Below, piece by piece: positions 57,575 through 64,000 of a stretch of DNA of 64,000 nucleotides (position 1 is its first letter; each line of letters starts with the position of its first letter). The stretch spans positions 62,001 through 126,000 of the forward strand of contig CAZREB010000003.1 in the NCBI GenBank assembly GCA_964599095.1, in the 5' to 3' direction. The notes under the pieces were generated by a model. That model searched no databases. It was not told the DNA's origin and saw nothing but the letters and a program-made list of their open reading frames with translations. The position numbers were made by a program, and so were the translations under genes. Source of the DNA: SZAS-79 sp964599095 (GTDB taxonomy: Bacteria > Pseudomonadota > Gammaproteobacteria > Burkholderiales > SG8-39).

Positions 57575-58192
57575 ATGAGCACGCAAGCCCATTCGGCGGA
57601 CGACTACGAGTCGATCCTTCCCGGGTCGCTCGACCGCGCGCACCGCTACAAGCTGTTTACCGGCACGGTGATCCCGCGGCCGATCGCGCTGGTCACGACC
57701 CTCGGCGCGCAGGGCCAGGTCAATGCGGCGCCGTTCAGCCAGTTCATCATCGTTGCGGTCGACCCGGGCCTGCTCGGGATCTCGATCGGCCCCGACCCGC
57801 GCGGCCTCAAGGACACGCTGGTCAACATCCGGCGCGAAGGTGAGTTCGTCATCAACACCGTGCCCGGCCCGCTGGCCGAAATCGTGCAGCGCTGCGGCGA
57901 GGACATGCCGCCCGAGGTCAGCGAAATCGACGTCACCGGATTGGGGCTGCTGCCGTCCATGGCGGTCAGGACACCCCGTGTCGCGCAATCGCGGGTACAG
58001 TTCGAATGCCGGCCTGAAAGGATCCTCGAGATCGGCAACGGGCCGAACCATTTCGTCATCGGGGAGGTGGCGCTGGTGCACATCGGCCGGGGCCTGCACG
58101 AGGACTGCCGGGTAGATGCGCGCCGCCTCGACCCGCTGGCGCGCATCGGCGGCAGGAACTATTCCCGGCTCGGCGACATCATCGAGACCTGA
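57575..58192 (+). CDS. Flavin reductase-like FMN-binding split-barrel protein
   Basis: A 205-residue protein of the flavin_reduct/DUF447-like split-barrel group: YKLFTGTVIPRPIALVTTLG, NAAPFSQFIIVAVDPGLLGI, KDTLVNIRREGEFVINTVPG, and HFVIGEVALVHIG. It probably provides reduced FMN to the two LLM enzymes upstream, 13 bases away. It is the last gene of the catabolic operon; a 110-base gap with no visible gene follows. Confidence 0.88.
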   Translation: MSTQAHSADDYESILPGSLDRAHRYKLFTGTVIPRPIALVTTLGAQGQVNAAPFSQFIIVAVDPGLLGISIGPDPRGLKDTLVNIRREGEFVINTVPGPLAEIVQRCGEDMPPEVSEIDVTGLGLLPSMAVRTPRVAQSRVQFECRPERILEIGNGPNHFVIGEVALVHIGRGLHEDCRVDARRLDPLARIGGRNYSRLGDIIET

Positions 58193-58302
58193 GCGCGGCC
58201 GGCGGGCCGGTTATTTCTTTATTTGGCAAGTGAATTCGAAGGAGAGCCGCGCGGCTTCTGGGTCCAAGGAATGGAAAGTTCCACTTTGAGGCGGGTTCAC
58301 GG

Positions 58303-59595
58303 ATGACGCCTGCGGCGCGCCCGGAGGCGCGGGTCGCGGTGAAGCCCATGCTGCGGCCGGCGATCGCGCCGGTGGCCATCGTGGCGCTCACGGTGCTCTG
58401 CGTCGCGGCGGGCCCCGCCCTGCCGCCGTCGCTGTCCGGGTTGCCGGCCCTCGGGCCCTTCGTCACGTTGCTGGCCGCCGGCGCAATCGCGCTCTGGTTC
58501 AATCGCGGCCGGGCCTTCATCGCGGCGATGTCCATGTTCCTTGGCTACGCCGGCTGCCTGTTCGCGGCCGGGCACGGGCCGTTCGCCGCCAAGGCCGCCT
58601 ACACCGCGCTCGCCGTGGTCGTGCCCGCCAACATGCTCGCCTCGCTGCTGCAGGCCGAGCGCGGCGTGTTCCACCACCACAACTATCGCTGGCTGCTGGT
58701 GGCGGCGGCCGAAATCCTGCTCGTGCTGTGGATAGGGAGCGCCGGCCACAGCAGCCTGTCGGGCGTCGCGTGGATCGCGCTGTTCGACCACTGGGCGCTC
58801 AACAGCCCGCCGACGCCGCTGGCCGGGCGACTTATGTTCGCGGCAGCGTTTGCCGCTGCCGTCTGGCGCGCGCTCCCCAGGCTGCCGGCGATCGAGCCGC
58901 GTGCGCTCGACGTCGGCCTCGCGGGGGCGCTTGCCGCCGCGTTCATCGCGACCGCGTGGGGATCCTCGCCGGCCGTGTTTGCCGCCTTCATGACCGCGGC
59001 CGGGGCCGTGCTGTTCGTCGCGGTACTGCAGGAGACTCACCGCATTGCCTTCGCCGACGAGCTTACCGGGCTGCCGGCGCGCCGGGCGCTCAACGAGCGG
59101 CTGGCCGCGCTCGGGCCGGTCTGCGCGGTGGCGATGGCCGACGTCGACCACTTCAAGAAGTTCAACGACGTGCACGGCCACGACATCGGCGACCAGGTCC
59201 TCAAGCTGGTTGCGGCGCGGCTCGCGGAAGTGAAGGGCGGCGGGGTCGCCTTTCGCTACGGCGGCGAGGAGTTCTGCGTCGTGTTCGACGGCCGGACCGC
59301 GGCCGAGGCGTTCCCGCACCTCGAGGCGATCCGCGCGTCTATCGAGGGCTACAGGATGGCGGTCCGCAGCGAAGAGCGGCCGCGCGACGCCGAGGCCGGC
59401 AGCCGCTTGCGCGGCGCGTCGTTGCCGCAGAAGATGATTTCGGTGACCATCAGCATCGGCGTGGCCGACCGGAAGGGCCTCGACGTCAAGCCGGCCGCGG
59501 TCGTCAAGGCGGCCGACCAGGCGTTGTACCGGGCCAAGGAAGCCGGCCGCAACCGAGTCTCAACCTGGGAAGGACCCGCATGGCAATCCTCGTGA
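58303..59595 (+). CDS. Membrane-bound GGDEF diguanylate cyclase
   Basis: A 430-residue protein with roughly six to eight hydrophobic segments in residues 15-245 (PVAIVALTVLCVAAGPALP, LLVAAAEILLVLWIG, AGALAAAFIATAWG, VFAAFMTAAGAVLFVAVLQ) and a GGDEF domain from about 250. The active site is FRYGGEEFCVVFD with DELTGLPARRAL at the start and ADVDHFKKFNDVHGHDIGD. The usual RxxD inhibitory site before GGEEF is absent. A 30-residue insert (SEERPRDAEAGSRLRGASLP) interrupts the C-terminal part. It should synthesise cyclic di-GMP in response to an unknown membrane signal. It overlaps the NnrU start by 16 bases. Confidence 0.92.
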   Translation: MTPAARPEARVAVKPMLRPAIAPVAIVALTVLCVAAGPALPPSLSGLPALGPFVTLLAAGAIALWFNRGRAFIAAMSMFLGYAGCLFAAGHGPFAAKAAYTALAVVVPANMLASLLQAERGVFHHHNYRWLLVAAAEILLVLWIGSAGHSSLSGVAWIALFDHWALNSPPTPLAGRLMFAAAFAAAVWRALPRLPAIEPRALDVGLAGALAAAFIATAWGSSPAVFAAFMTAAGAVLFVAVLQETHRIAFADELTGLPARRALNERLAALGPVCAVAMADVDHFKKFNDVHGHDIGDQVLKLVAARLAEVKGGGVAFRYGGEEFCVVFDGRTAAEAFPHLEAIRASIEGYRMAVRSEERPRDAEAGSRLRGASLPQKMISVTISIGVADRKGLDVKPAAVVKAADQALYRAKEAGRNRVSTWEGPAWQSS

Positions 59596-60146
59596 TCGGT
59601 TTGATCGTGTTCCTCGGCATCCACCTGGTGCCGGCCCTGCCGCCGCTGCGCGCAGCTTGTGCCGCAAGGCTCGGCGAGAACCGCTACAAGGGGGCATTCT
59701 CGATCGTCTCGGGAATCGGCCTGGTGCTGATCGTCGTCGGCTACGCCTATGCGCCGCGCGGCGAACAGCTCTTTGCGCCTTCGGTCGGCGCCCGCCATGC
59801 CGCGCCGCTCGTGGTGGCGCTCTCCTTCGTGCTGCTGGCCGCGGCGAACATGCGCGGCCACCTGCGGCGCGTCCTGCGCCACCCGATGCTGATCGGGATC
59901 GGGCTTTGGTCGGTAACCCACCTGCTGGCCAACGGGCATGCGAAGGCGACGCTGCTGTTCGGCGCTTTCCTCGCCTATGCGGTGCTCGACCTCGGGTCTG
60001 CGGTTACGCGCGGGGCGGTCAAGACATTTACCCCGCAGGCCAAGTACGACTACATGGCCGTCGGCGGCGGGATCGCGCTCGCGCTGGGGGTGATGTGGAT
60101 GCACCGCCTCCTGTTCGGCGTCGCACCGGTGCCGTGGAGCCTGTAA
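59580..60146 (+). CDS. NnrU-family membrane protein
   Basis: A 188-residue protein with five to six membrane helices: AILVIGLIVFLGIHLVPALP, GAFSIVSGIGLVLIVVGYAY, APLVVALSFVLLAAANMRGH, HPMLIGIGLWSVTHLLANG and VGGGIALALGVMWMHRLLFG. The RHPMLIGIGLWSVTHLLANG segment is diagnostic for NnrU, named in denitrifiers and related to isorenieratene and ZIS-type isomerases. Its function here is unknown. GGGAAGG lies before the ATG inside the cyclase gene, with a 16-base overlap. Confidence 0.9.
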   Translation: MAILVIGLIVFLGIHLVPALPPLRAACAARLGENRYKGAFSIVSGIGLVLIVVGYAYAPRGEQLFAPSVGARHAAPLVVALSFVLLAAANMRGHLRRVLRHPMLIGIGLWSVTHLLANGHAKATLLFGAFLAYAVLDLGSAVTRGAVKTFTPQAKYDYMAVGGGIALALGVMWMHRLLFGVAPVPWSL

Positions 60147-60180
60147 GCCGCCGGTAGCGGCCGTGCCGGCGCGCTGCCGG

Positions 60181-60384
60181 CTATTTCTCGCCGATCTTCT
60201 TGGTCGGCTTGAACTTCAGCGTGGACTCGAGGACCGTGCCGATCGCGGCGCCCGCGACCGTGCAGATCAGGGTCCACCAGGACCAGATGCTCGAGAACAC
60301 CTGCATGTCATTCATCGCGACGCGCACGATCGCGACGATGATGAACACCGGGAACAGGAGGCCGAAAAAGAATCCGAGTTTCAT
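60181..60384 (-). CDS. Small two-helix membrane protein
   Basis: A 67-residue protein with a helix at 4-23 (GFFFGLLFPVFIIVAIVRVA) and a second at about 33-53 (SWWTLICTVAGAAIGTVLES), ending in a basic tail KFKPTKKIGEK that would lie in the cytoplasm. No family recognised. No strong ribosome site. It is convergent with nnrU and divergent from the RidA gene; the 160-base gap to RidA holds nothing else I recognise. Confidence 0.6.
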   Translation of the reverse strand: MKLGFFFGLLFPVFIIVAIVRVAMNDMQVFSSIWSWWTLICTVAGAAIGTVLESTLKFKPTKKIGEK

Positions 60385-60544
60385 GGCAGCAACAGTACCA
60401 AAGAATCAGGCGGCGCGCAGCCGGGTTTCAGGATTTCTGCATGCGCCCGGTTGTCCCGCGGTTCACGCCGGACCTGCGCCTTGCCTTGATAATATGCCGG
60501 AATTCGCGGCACGCGCCGCGGAAAACTCACCGGGAGCCGTGCAA

Positions 60545-60961
60545 ATGCTCGAGTCCGTCAGCGGGAAGCGCCGTCGCATCATCGTGCCCGAGGTGAAGGA
60601 GCCGCCGGAAGGCTACTGGTCGAACTGTTTCGTGATCGGGAACCTCGTCGTGATCGCCGGCATGGTCGGCAAGAACGACCGGGACGAGATCGTCGGGCTG
60701 GGCGACCCCTACGTGCAGTCGGTCGCCGCGTTCGAGCGCATGAAGCTGTTCGTCGAGGCGGCCGGCGGGAAAATGAGCGACATCGTGAAGCTGACCGTGT
60801 ACCTGGCCGACATCCGCGACCGCATCCAGTTCGTCGAGGCGAGGAAGAAATTCTTCGCGGGCGACTTCCCGCCCTGTGCGGTCGTCGGCGGCCTGTCGTT
60901 CGCGCACCCGGATTACCTCGTCGAGATCGAGTCGATGGCGATCCTCGGGTCGGGCGGCTGA
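60545..60961 (+). CDS. RidA (YjgF/YER057c) family protein
   Basis: A 138-residue RidA fold: GYWSNCFVIGNLVVIAGMVG, VQSVAAFERMKLFVEAAGGK, DIVKLTVYLADIRDR and FPPCAVVGGLSFAHPDYLVEIE. Relatives hydrolyse reactive enamine/imine intermediates from PLP enzymes. The Arg usually at the active site near the PC(R/K) segment is not obvious: here the sequence is PPCAVVGG, so activity may differ. GGGAG lies eight bases before ATG 60545; an earlier ATG at 60494 is less likely. It is followed after three bases by the HD gene. Confidence 0.88.
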   Translation: MLESVSGKRRRIIVPEVKEPPEGYWSNCFVIGNLVVIAGMVGKNDRDEIVGLGDPYVQSVAAFERMKLFVEAAGGKMSDIVKLTVYLADIRDRIQFVEARKKFFAGDFPPCAVVGGLSFAHPDYLVEIESMAILGSGG

Positions 60962-60964
60962 GGC

Positions 60965-61555
60965 GTGGCGCCGGTCGTCGGCAAGCGGTTCCGCGACGCC
61001 CTCGTCTGGGCGGCCGAGCTGCACGAGGACCAGAGGCGGAAAGGCGGCAACATCCCCTATGTGGCCCACCTGATCGGCGTCGCCGCGATCGTGCTCGAGC
61101 ACGGCGGCGACGAGGACCAGGCCATAGGCGCGCTGCTGCACGATGCGCTCGAGGACCAGGCGCACCGGATGACGCCCGGCGAGATCCGCGCGCGCTTCGG
61201 CGAGAGGGTCGAGCGGATCGTCGAGGCCTGCACCGACGGGGACCCGGAGGAGCAGCGCGACCGCGACCCGGTGAAATGGCGCGTTCGCAAGCAGAAGTAC
61301 ATCGACGAGGTCGCCACCAAGCCGGCCGAGGCGCTGCTGGTGTCGATGGCCGACAAGCTCCACAACGCGCGGGCGATCCTCGAGGACTATCGCGAGCTGG
61401 GCGACAAGCTCTGGCTGCGCTTTACCGCCGGCCGCGACGGCACGCTCTGGTACTACCGCGAGCTGCTCGCCGCCTTCAGGCCGCGCGCCGAGAACCGGCT
61501 CTGGCAGGAGCTGGACCGCACCGTGGCCGAGATCGGCCGCCTCGCCGGCGCCTGA
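60965..61555 (+). CDS. Stand-alone HD-domain hydrolase, MESH1/SpoT-hydrolase-like
   Basis: A 196-residue HD-superfamily protein: RFRDALVWAAELHEDQRRKG, YVAHLIGVAAIVLEHGGDED, the HD pair in GALLHDALEDQ, and DKLHNARAILEDY. The pattern His...His-Asp...Asp with the KLHNAR motif is that of (p)ppGpp hydrolases of the RelA/SpoT family, but there is no synthetase, TGS or ACT domain, as in small alarmone hydrolases (MESH1). GTG start at 60965, cotranscribed with RidA. It may degrade (p)ppGpp or an NADPH-like substrate. Confidence 0.85.
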   Translation: MAPVVGKRFRDALVWAAELHEDQRRKGGNIPYVAHLIGVAAIVLEHGGDEDQAIGALLHDALEDQAHRMTPGEIRARFGERVERIVEACTDGDPEEQRDRDPVKWRVRKQKYIDEVATKPAEALLVSMADKLHNARAILEDYRELGDKLWLRFTAGRDGTLWYYRELLAAFRPRAENRLWQELDRTVAEIGRLAGA

Positions 61556-61579
61556 GGGCGATCCCGGCGCGGACAACGC

Positions 61580-62287
61580 TCAGCCGCGAAAGCCGTTGCC
61601 CATCAGCGCGAGGAATTCGCGCCGCAGCGCCGCGTCCTCGAGGAAGCACCCGCGCATCACGCTGGTGGTCATCTTCGAGTCCATGTCCTTGACGCCGCGC
61701 CACTGCATGCAGAAGTGGTCGGCCTCCATCACCAGCGCCAGGCCGTCGGGTTTCATGCGCGATTCGAGCAGGTCGGCCAGCTGCACTACCGATTCCTCCT
61801 GGATCTGCGGGCGGCACATGATCCACTCGGCCACGCGCGTGTATTTCGACAGGCCGATCAGCTTGGACTCCTCGTTGGGCATCACGCCGATCCACAGCTT
61901 GCCTATGATCGGGCACAGGTGGTGCGAGCAGCAGCTGCGAACCGTGATCGGGCCGACGATCATCAGCTCGTTGAGGCGCTTGTCGTTCGGGAACTCGGTC
62001 AGGCCCGGCAGCGGGACGTAGCGGCCGCCGAAGATCTCGTTGATGTACATCTTGGCCACGCGCCGGCCGGTGTTCTGGGTGTTGTGGTCGGCCTCGATGT
62101 CGATGACCAGGGACTCGAGCAGGTCCTTGACCTTGCCTTCGACTTCGGCGAGCAGCTTCTCGCGCTCGCCCGGCCTGACGAACTCGGCGATGTTGTCGTT
62201 GGCGAAGAACCGCCTGTTGGCCGCCTTGATGCGTTCGCGGATGATCTGCGACACCGGGACGCCGGCGTCGCTGCGGGGTTTGGGCAT
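61580..62287 (-). CDS. folE: GTP cyclohydrolase I
   Basis: A 235-residue FolE1. Zinc and catalytic residues are visible in VRSCCSHHLCPIIGKLWIGV and in MEADHFCMQWRGVKD; GLSKYTRVAEWIMCRPQIQE is a family signature. It converts GTP to dihydroneopterin triphosphate for folate synthesis. The open frame runs far upstream but homology starts at ATG 62287, preceded by GGAG. It is convergent with the HD gene and divergent from the NHL gene (117-base gap). Confidence 0.95.
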   Translation of the reverse strand: MPKPRSDAGVPVSQIIRERIKAANRRFFANDNIAEFVRPGEREKLLAEVEGKVKDLLESLVIDIEADHNTQNTGRRVAKMYINEIFGGRYVPLPGLTEFPNDKRLNELMIVGPITVRSCCSHHLCPIIGKLWIGVMPNEESKLIGLSKYTRVAEWIMCRPQIQEESVVQLADLLESRMKPDGLALVMEADHFCMQWRGVKDMDSKMTTSVMRGCFLEDAALRREFLALMGNGFRG

Positions 62288-62404
62288 CGGATGCTCCGTG
62301 GATTCGATCGACCGGATTGTAGGGCAGGACGCCCCGGCCGCCCGCGTGAATCCCCTGCGGTTTCGATGGGTATACTGGGACGATTCGAAACGGAGGAAGA
62401 GTCC

Positions 62405-63382
62405 ATGGCCGCAGAGACGGGCGTCGTGCTGGGCAGCGGTGAGCACCGCTACCGGGTTGTACAGGACTGGGCGAAGCTGCCCGAGGGCTGGGAGTTCAAG
62501 GACGCGGCGGCGGTGGCCGTGGACAGCAAGGACCGGGTCTACGTCTTCAACCGCGGCGAGCACCCGATGATGGTATTCGACCGCGAGGGCAACTTCATCA
62601 AGTCGTGGGGCGAGGGCAGCTTCCCGCGCGCGCACGGCCTGCATATCGACGCTAACGACATCCTGTATTGCACCGACGACCTCGGCCATATCGTCCGGAA
62701 GTGCACCACCGACGGCAAGGTGCTGATGGAGCTGGGCGTGCCCGGCAAGCCGCAGCCGTACATGAGCGGCAAGCCTTTCCACCGCTGCACGCATACCGCG
62801 CTGTCGCCCAAGGGCGAGATCTACGTGGCCGACGGCTACGGCAATGCGTGCGTGCACAAGTATTCGCAGGACGGCAAGCTGTTGAAATCGTGGGGCGAGC
62901 CGGGCACCGACCCGGGCCAGTTCAACATCGTGCACAACATCGTGACCGATGCCGAAGGCTGGGTGTACGTGGCCGACCGCGAGAACCACCGCGTGCAGGT
63001 GTTCGACGGCAACGGCAAATACGAGACGCAGTGGACCAACATGCACCGGCCCTGCGGCCTGTACTGCTGCCAGAAAGGGGCCAGGCTCGAATTCATCATC
63101 GGCGAGCTCGGCGCCGCGATGCCGGTCAACCGGCAGATGCCGAACGTCGGTCCGCGCCTGACCATCGTCGACAAGAAGGGCAACAAGATCGCGCGGCTGG
63201 GCGGGGAAGCGGGGCCGGGGCTGGAGACCGGCAAGTTCGTCGCGCCGCACGGCCTCGCGGTCGATTCGCGCGGCGACATCTACGTGGGCGAGGTCAGCTA
63301 CACCGAGTACCCGCGCCTCTTCCCGGACAGCAAGGTCCCGTGGCGGTTGCGCTCGCTGCAGAAGCTGGAGAAGATTGCCTGA
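62405..63382 (+). CDS. NHL-repeat beta-propeller protein
   Basis: A 325-residue protein made of NHL repeats: AVDSKDRVYVFNRGEHPMMV, FPRAHGLHIDANDILYCTDD, SPKGEIYVADGYGNACVHKY, VTDAEGWVYVADRENHRVQV and PHGLAVDSRGDIYVGEVSYT. It has no signal peptide, so it acts in the cytoplasm. Relatives include peptidyl-alpha-hydroxyglycine lyase-like and SMP-30-like propellers; the function is unknown. GGAGGAAGAG precedes ATG 62405. Confidence 0.88.
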   Translation: MAAETGVVLGSGEHRYRVVQDWAKLPEGWEFKDAAAVAVDSKDRVYVFNRGEHPMMVFDREGNFIKSWGEGSFPRAHGLHIDANDILYCTDDLGHIVRKCTTDGKVLMELGVPGKPQPYMSGKPFHRCTHTALSPKGEIYVADGYGNACVHKYSQDGKLLKSWGEPGTDPGQFNIVHNIVTDAEGWVYVADRENHRVQVFDGNGKYETQWTNMHRPCGLYCCQKGARLEFIIGELGAAMPVNRQMPNVGPRLTIVDKKGNKIARLGGEAGPGLETGKFVAPHGLAVDSRGDIYVGEVSYTEYPRLFPDSKVPWRLRSLQKLEKIA

Positions 63383-63457
63383 AGCGGCATATCAATTGAC
63401 GGGAAAGACAGCAACCCGGCCGTTCTCGAAGAAGTAAAGTACCGAAAAGTCGCCGCC

Positions 63458-64000
63458 ATGGAACGCACCGAGCGCTTCTACCGGATGGAACAGCTGCTGC
63501 GCTCGCGCCGGAGCGTGCCGCGCAGCGTGTTCCTCGCGGCGCTCGATGTTTCGCCGGCGACCTTCAAGCGCGACCTCGAATACCTGCGCGACCGCTTCAA
63601 GGCGCCGATCGAGTGGGACGCCGAAACCGGCGGCTACCGCCTCGACCCTGCCGCGCCCCGGTTCGAGCTGCCCGGCCTGTGGTTCTCGCCCGCCGAGACC
63701 TATGCGCTCCTTACGATGCAGCACCTGCTCGAGACGCTGCAGCCGGGCCTGCTGACGCCGCACGTGAGGCCGCTGCTCGAGCGCCTGCGCGCGTTGCTCG
63801 ACAAGGGCGACCATACCGCGGAGGAAGTCGGGCGGCGCATCCATGTGCTCCAGCAGGCGGCGCGCAAGGCGAAGCTCGAGCACTTCGAGGTGGTGGCCGC
63901 CGCGGTCCTCAAGAGGAAGCGCCTCACGATCAGGCACCACAACCGCGAGCGCGACGAGGTGACCGAGCGCACGATCTCGCCGCAGCACCTGGTCCACTAC
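63458..64000 (+). CDS. HTH/WYL-domain transcriptional regulator, 5' part
   Basis: The first 181 residues are in the window; the 3' end lies outside. The N-terminus has a winged helix-turn-helix (RMEQLLRSRRSVPRSVFLAA, VSPATFKRDLEYLRDRF), then GYRLDPAAPRFELPGLWFSP and a WYL-type start (VVAAAVLKRKRLTIRHHNRE). Similar regulators control DNA damage or phage-defence genes, but many are general. No clear ribosome site. Target unknown since downstream sequence is missing. Confidence 0.85.
   Translation, partial: MERTERFYRMEQLLRSRRSVPRSVFLAALDVSPATFKRDLEYLRDRFKAPIEWDAETGGYRLDPAAPRFELPGLWFSPAETYALLTMQHLLETLQPGLLTPHVRPLLERLRALLDKGDHTAEEVGRRIHVLQQAARKAKLEHFEVVAAAVLKRKRLTIRHHNRERDEVTERTISPQHLVHY

Overview
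The window is high-GC, gene-dense DNA, almost certainly from a betaproteobacterium, probably Burkholderiales. The support is Bug/TctC-type solute receptors with TctAB, MmsA, MnmC, a ParE/ParC pair, RAYT-type repeats and many 4-bp ATGA/GTGA gene overlaps. No rRNA, tRNA, CRISPR array, prophage or plasmid functions were seen. All calls are from reading the translations and bases by eye; no database search was run.

Layout. 0-9 kb is housekeeping and metabolism: the end of a dipeptide/oligopeptide ABC operon, an Atm1-like exporter, a PBP7-type endopeptidase, EgtD, an IclR regulator beside an FMN-dependent 2-hydroxyacid oxidase, and MnmC. 9.2-12.6 kb holds a GNAT/DUF1778 toxin-antitoxin pair with a visible operator, MmsA, and a compact REP-associated transposase element with terminal inverted repeats. 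12.6-18.2 kb is small-molecule catabolism: an SMP-30 lactonase, a 2-hydroxyacid dehydrogenase, an enolase-superfamily dehydratase, a TauD-like dioxygenase, a DUF2817 peptidase and a Tat-exported intradiol dioxygenase.

18.3-42 kb is a signal-transduction island. Its centre is a minus-strand run from 36.8 to 20.5 kb with the layout of a Wsp-type chemosensory system (MCP, two CheW, CheR-TPR, CheA-REC, CheB). In place of a simple WspR there are four output or sensor genes: a REC-REC histidine kinase, a REC-PAS-PAS-GAF-GGDEF-EAL protein, a cobalamin-binding protein whose pocket resembles the CarH photoreceptor, and an ABM-PAS-GGDEF cyclase. A membrane-anchored NMT1/SsuA-like binding protein is encoded next to the MCP. 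Two NarX/NarL-like pairs lie upstream. Both edges of the island carry decayed kinase and receiver remnants, two of which share an identical 28-nt stretch. The working model is that periplasmic ligand, cobalamin/light and possibly a heme-like or small-molecule cue converge on cyclic di-GMP.

42-47 kb is parE, a repeat-rich intergenic region, an unrecognised 85-aa gene and parC. 47-58 kb is an IclR-controlled catabolic operon with a clear promoter and palindromic operator: M24 hydrolase, threonine-synthase-like PLP enzyme, TctC-TctB-TctA, a molybdenum hydroxylase large subunit without its partners, two LLM flavin enzymes and a flavin reductase. This suggests uptake and oxidative breakdown of an unidentified, possibly heterocyclic, acid. 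58-64 kb holds a membrane GGDEF protein, NnrU, a small membrane protein, RidA, a stand-alone HD alarmone-hydrolase-like protein, FolE, an NHL-repeat protein and the start of a WYL-type regulator.
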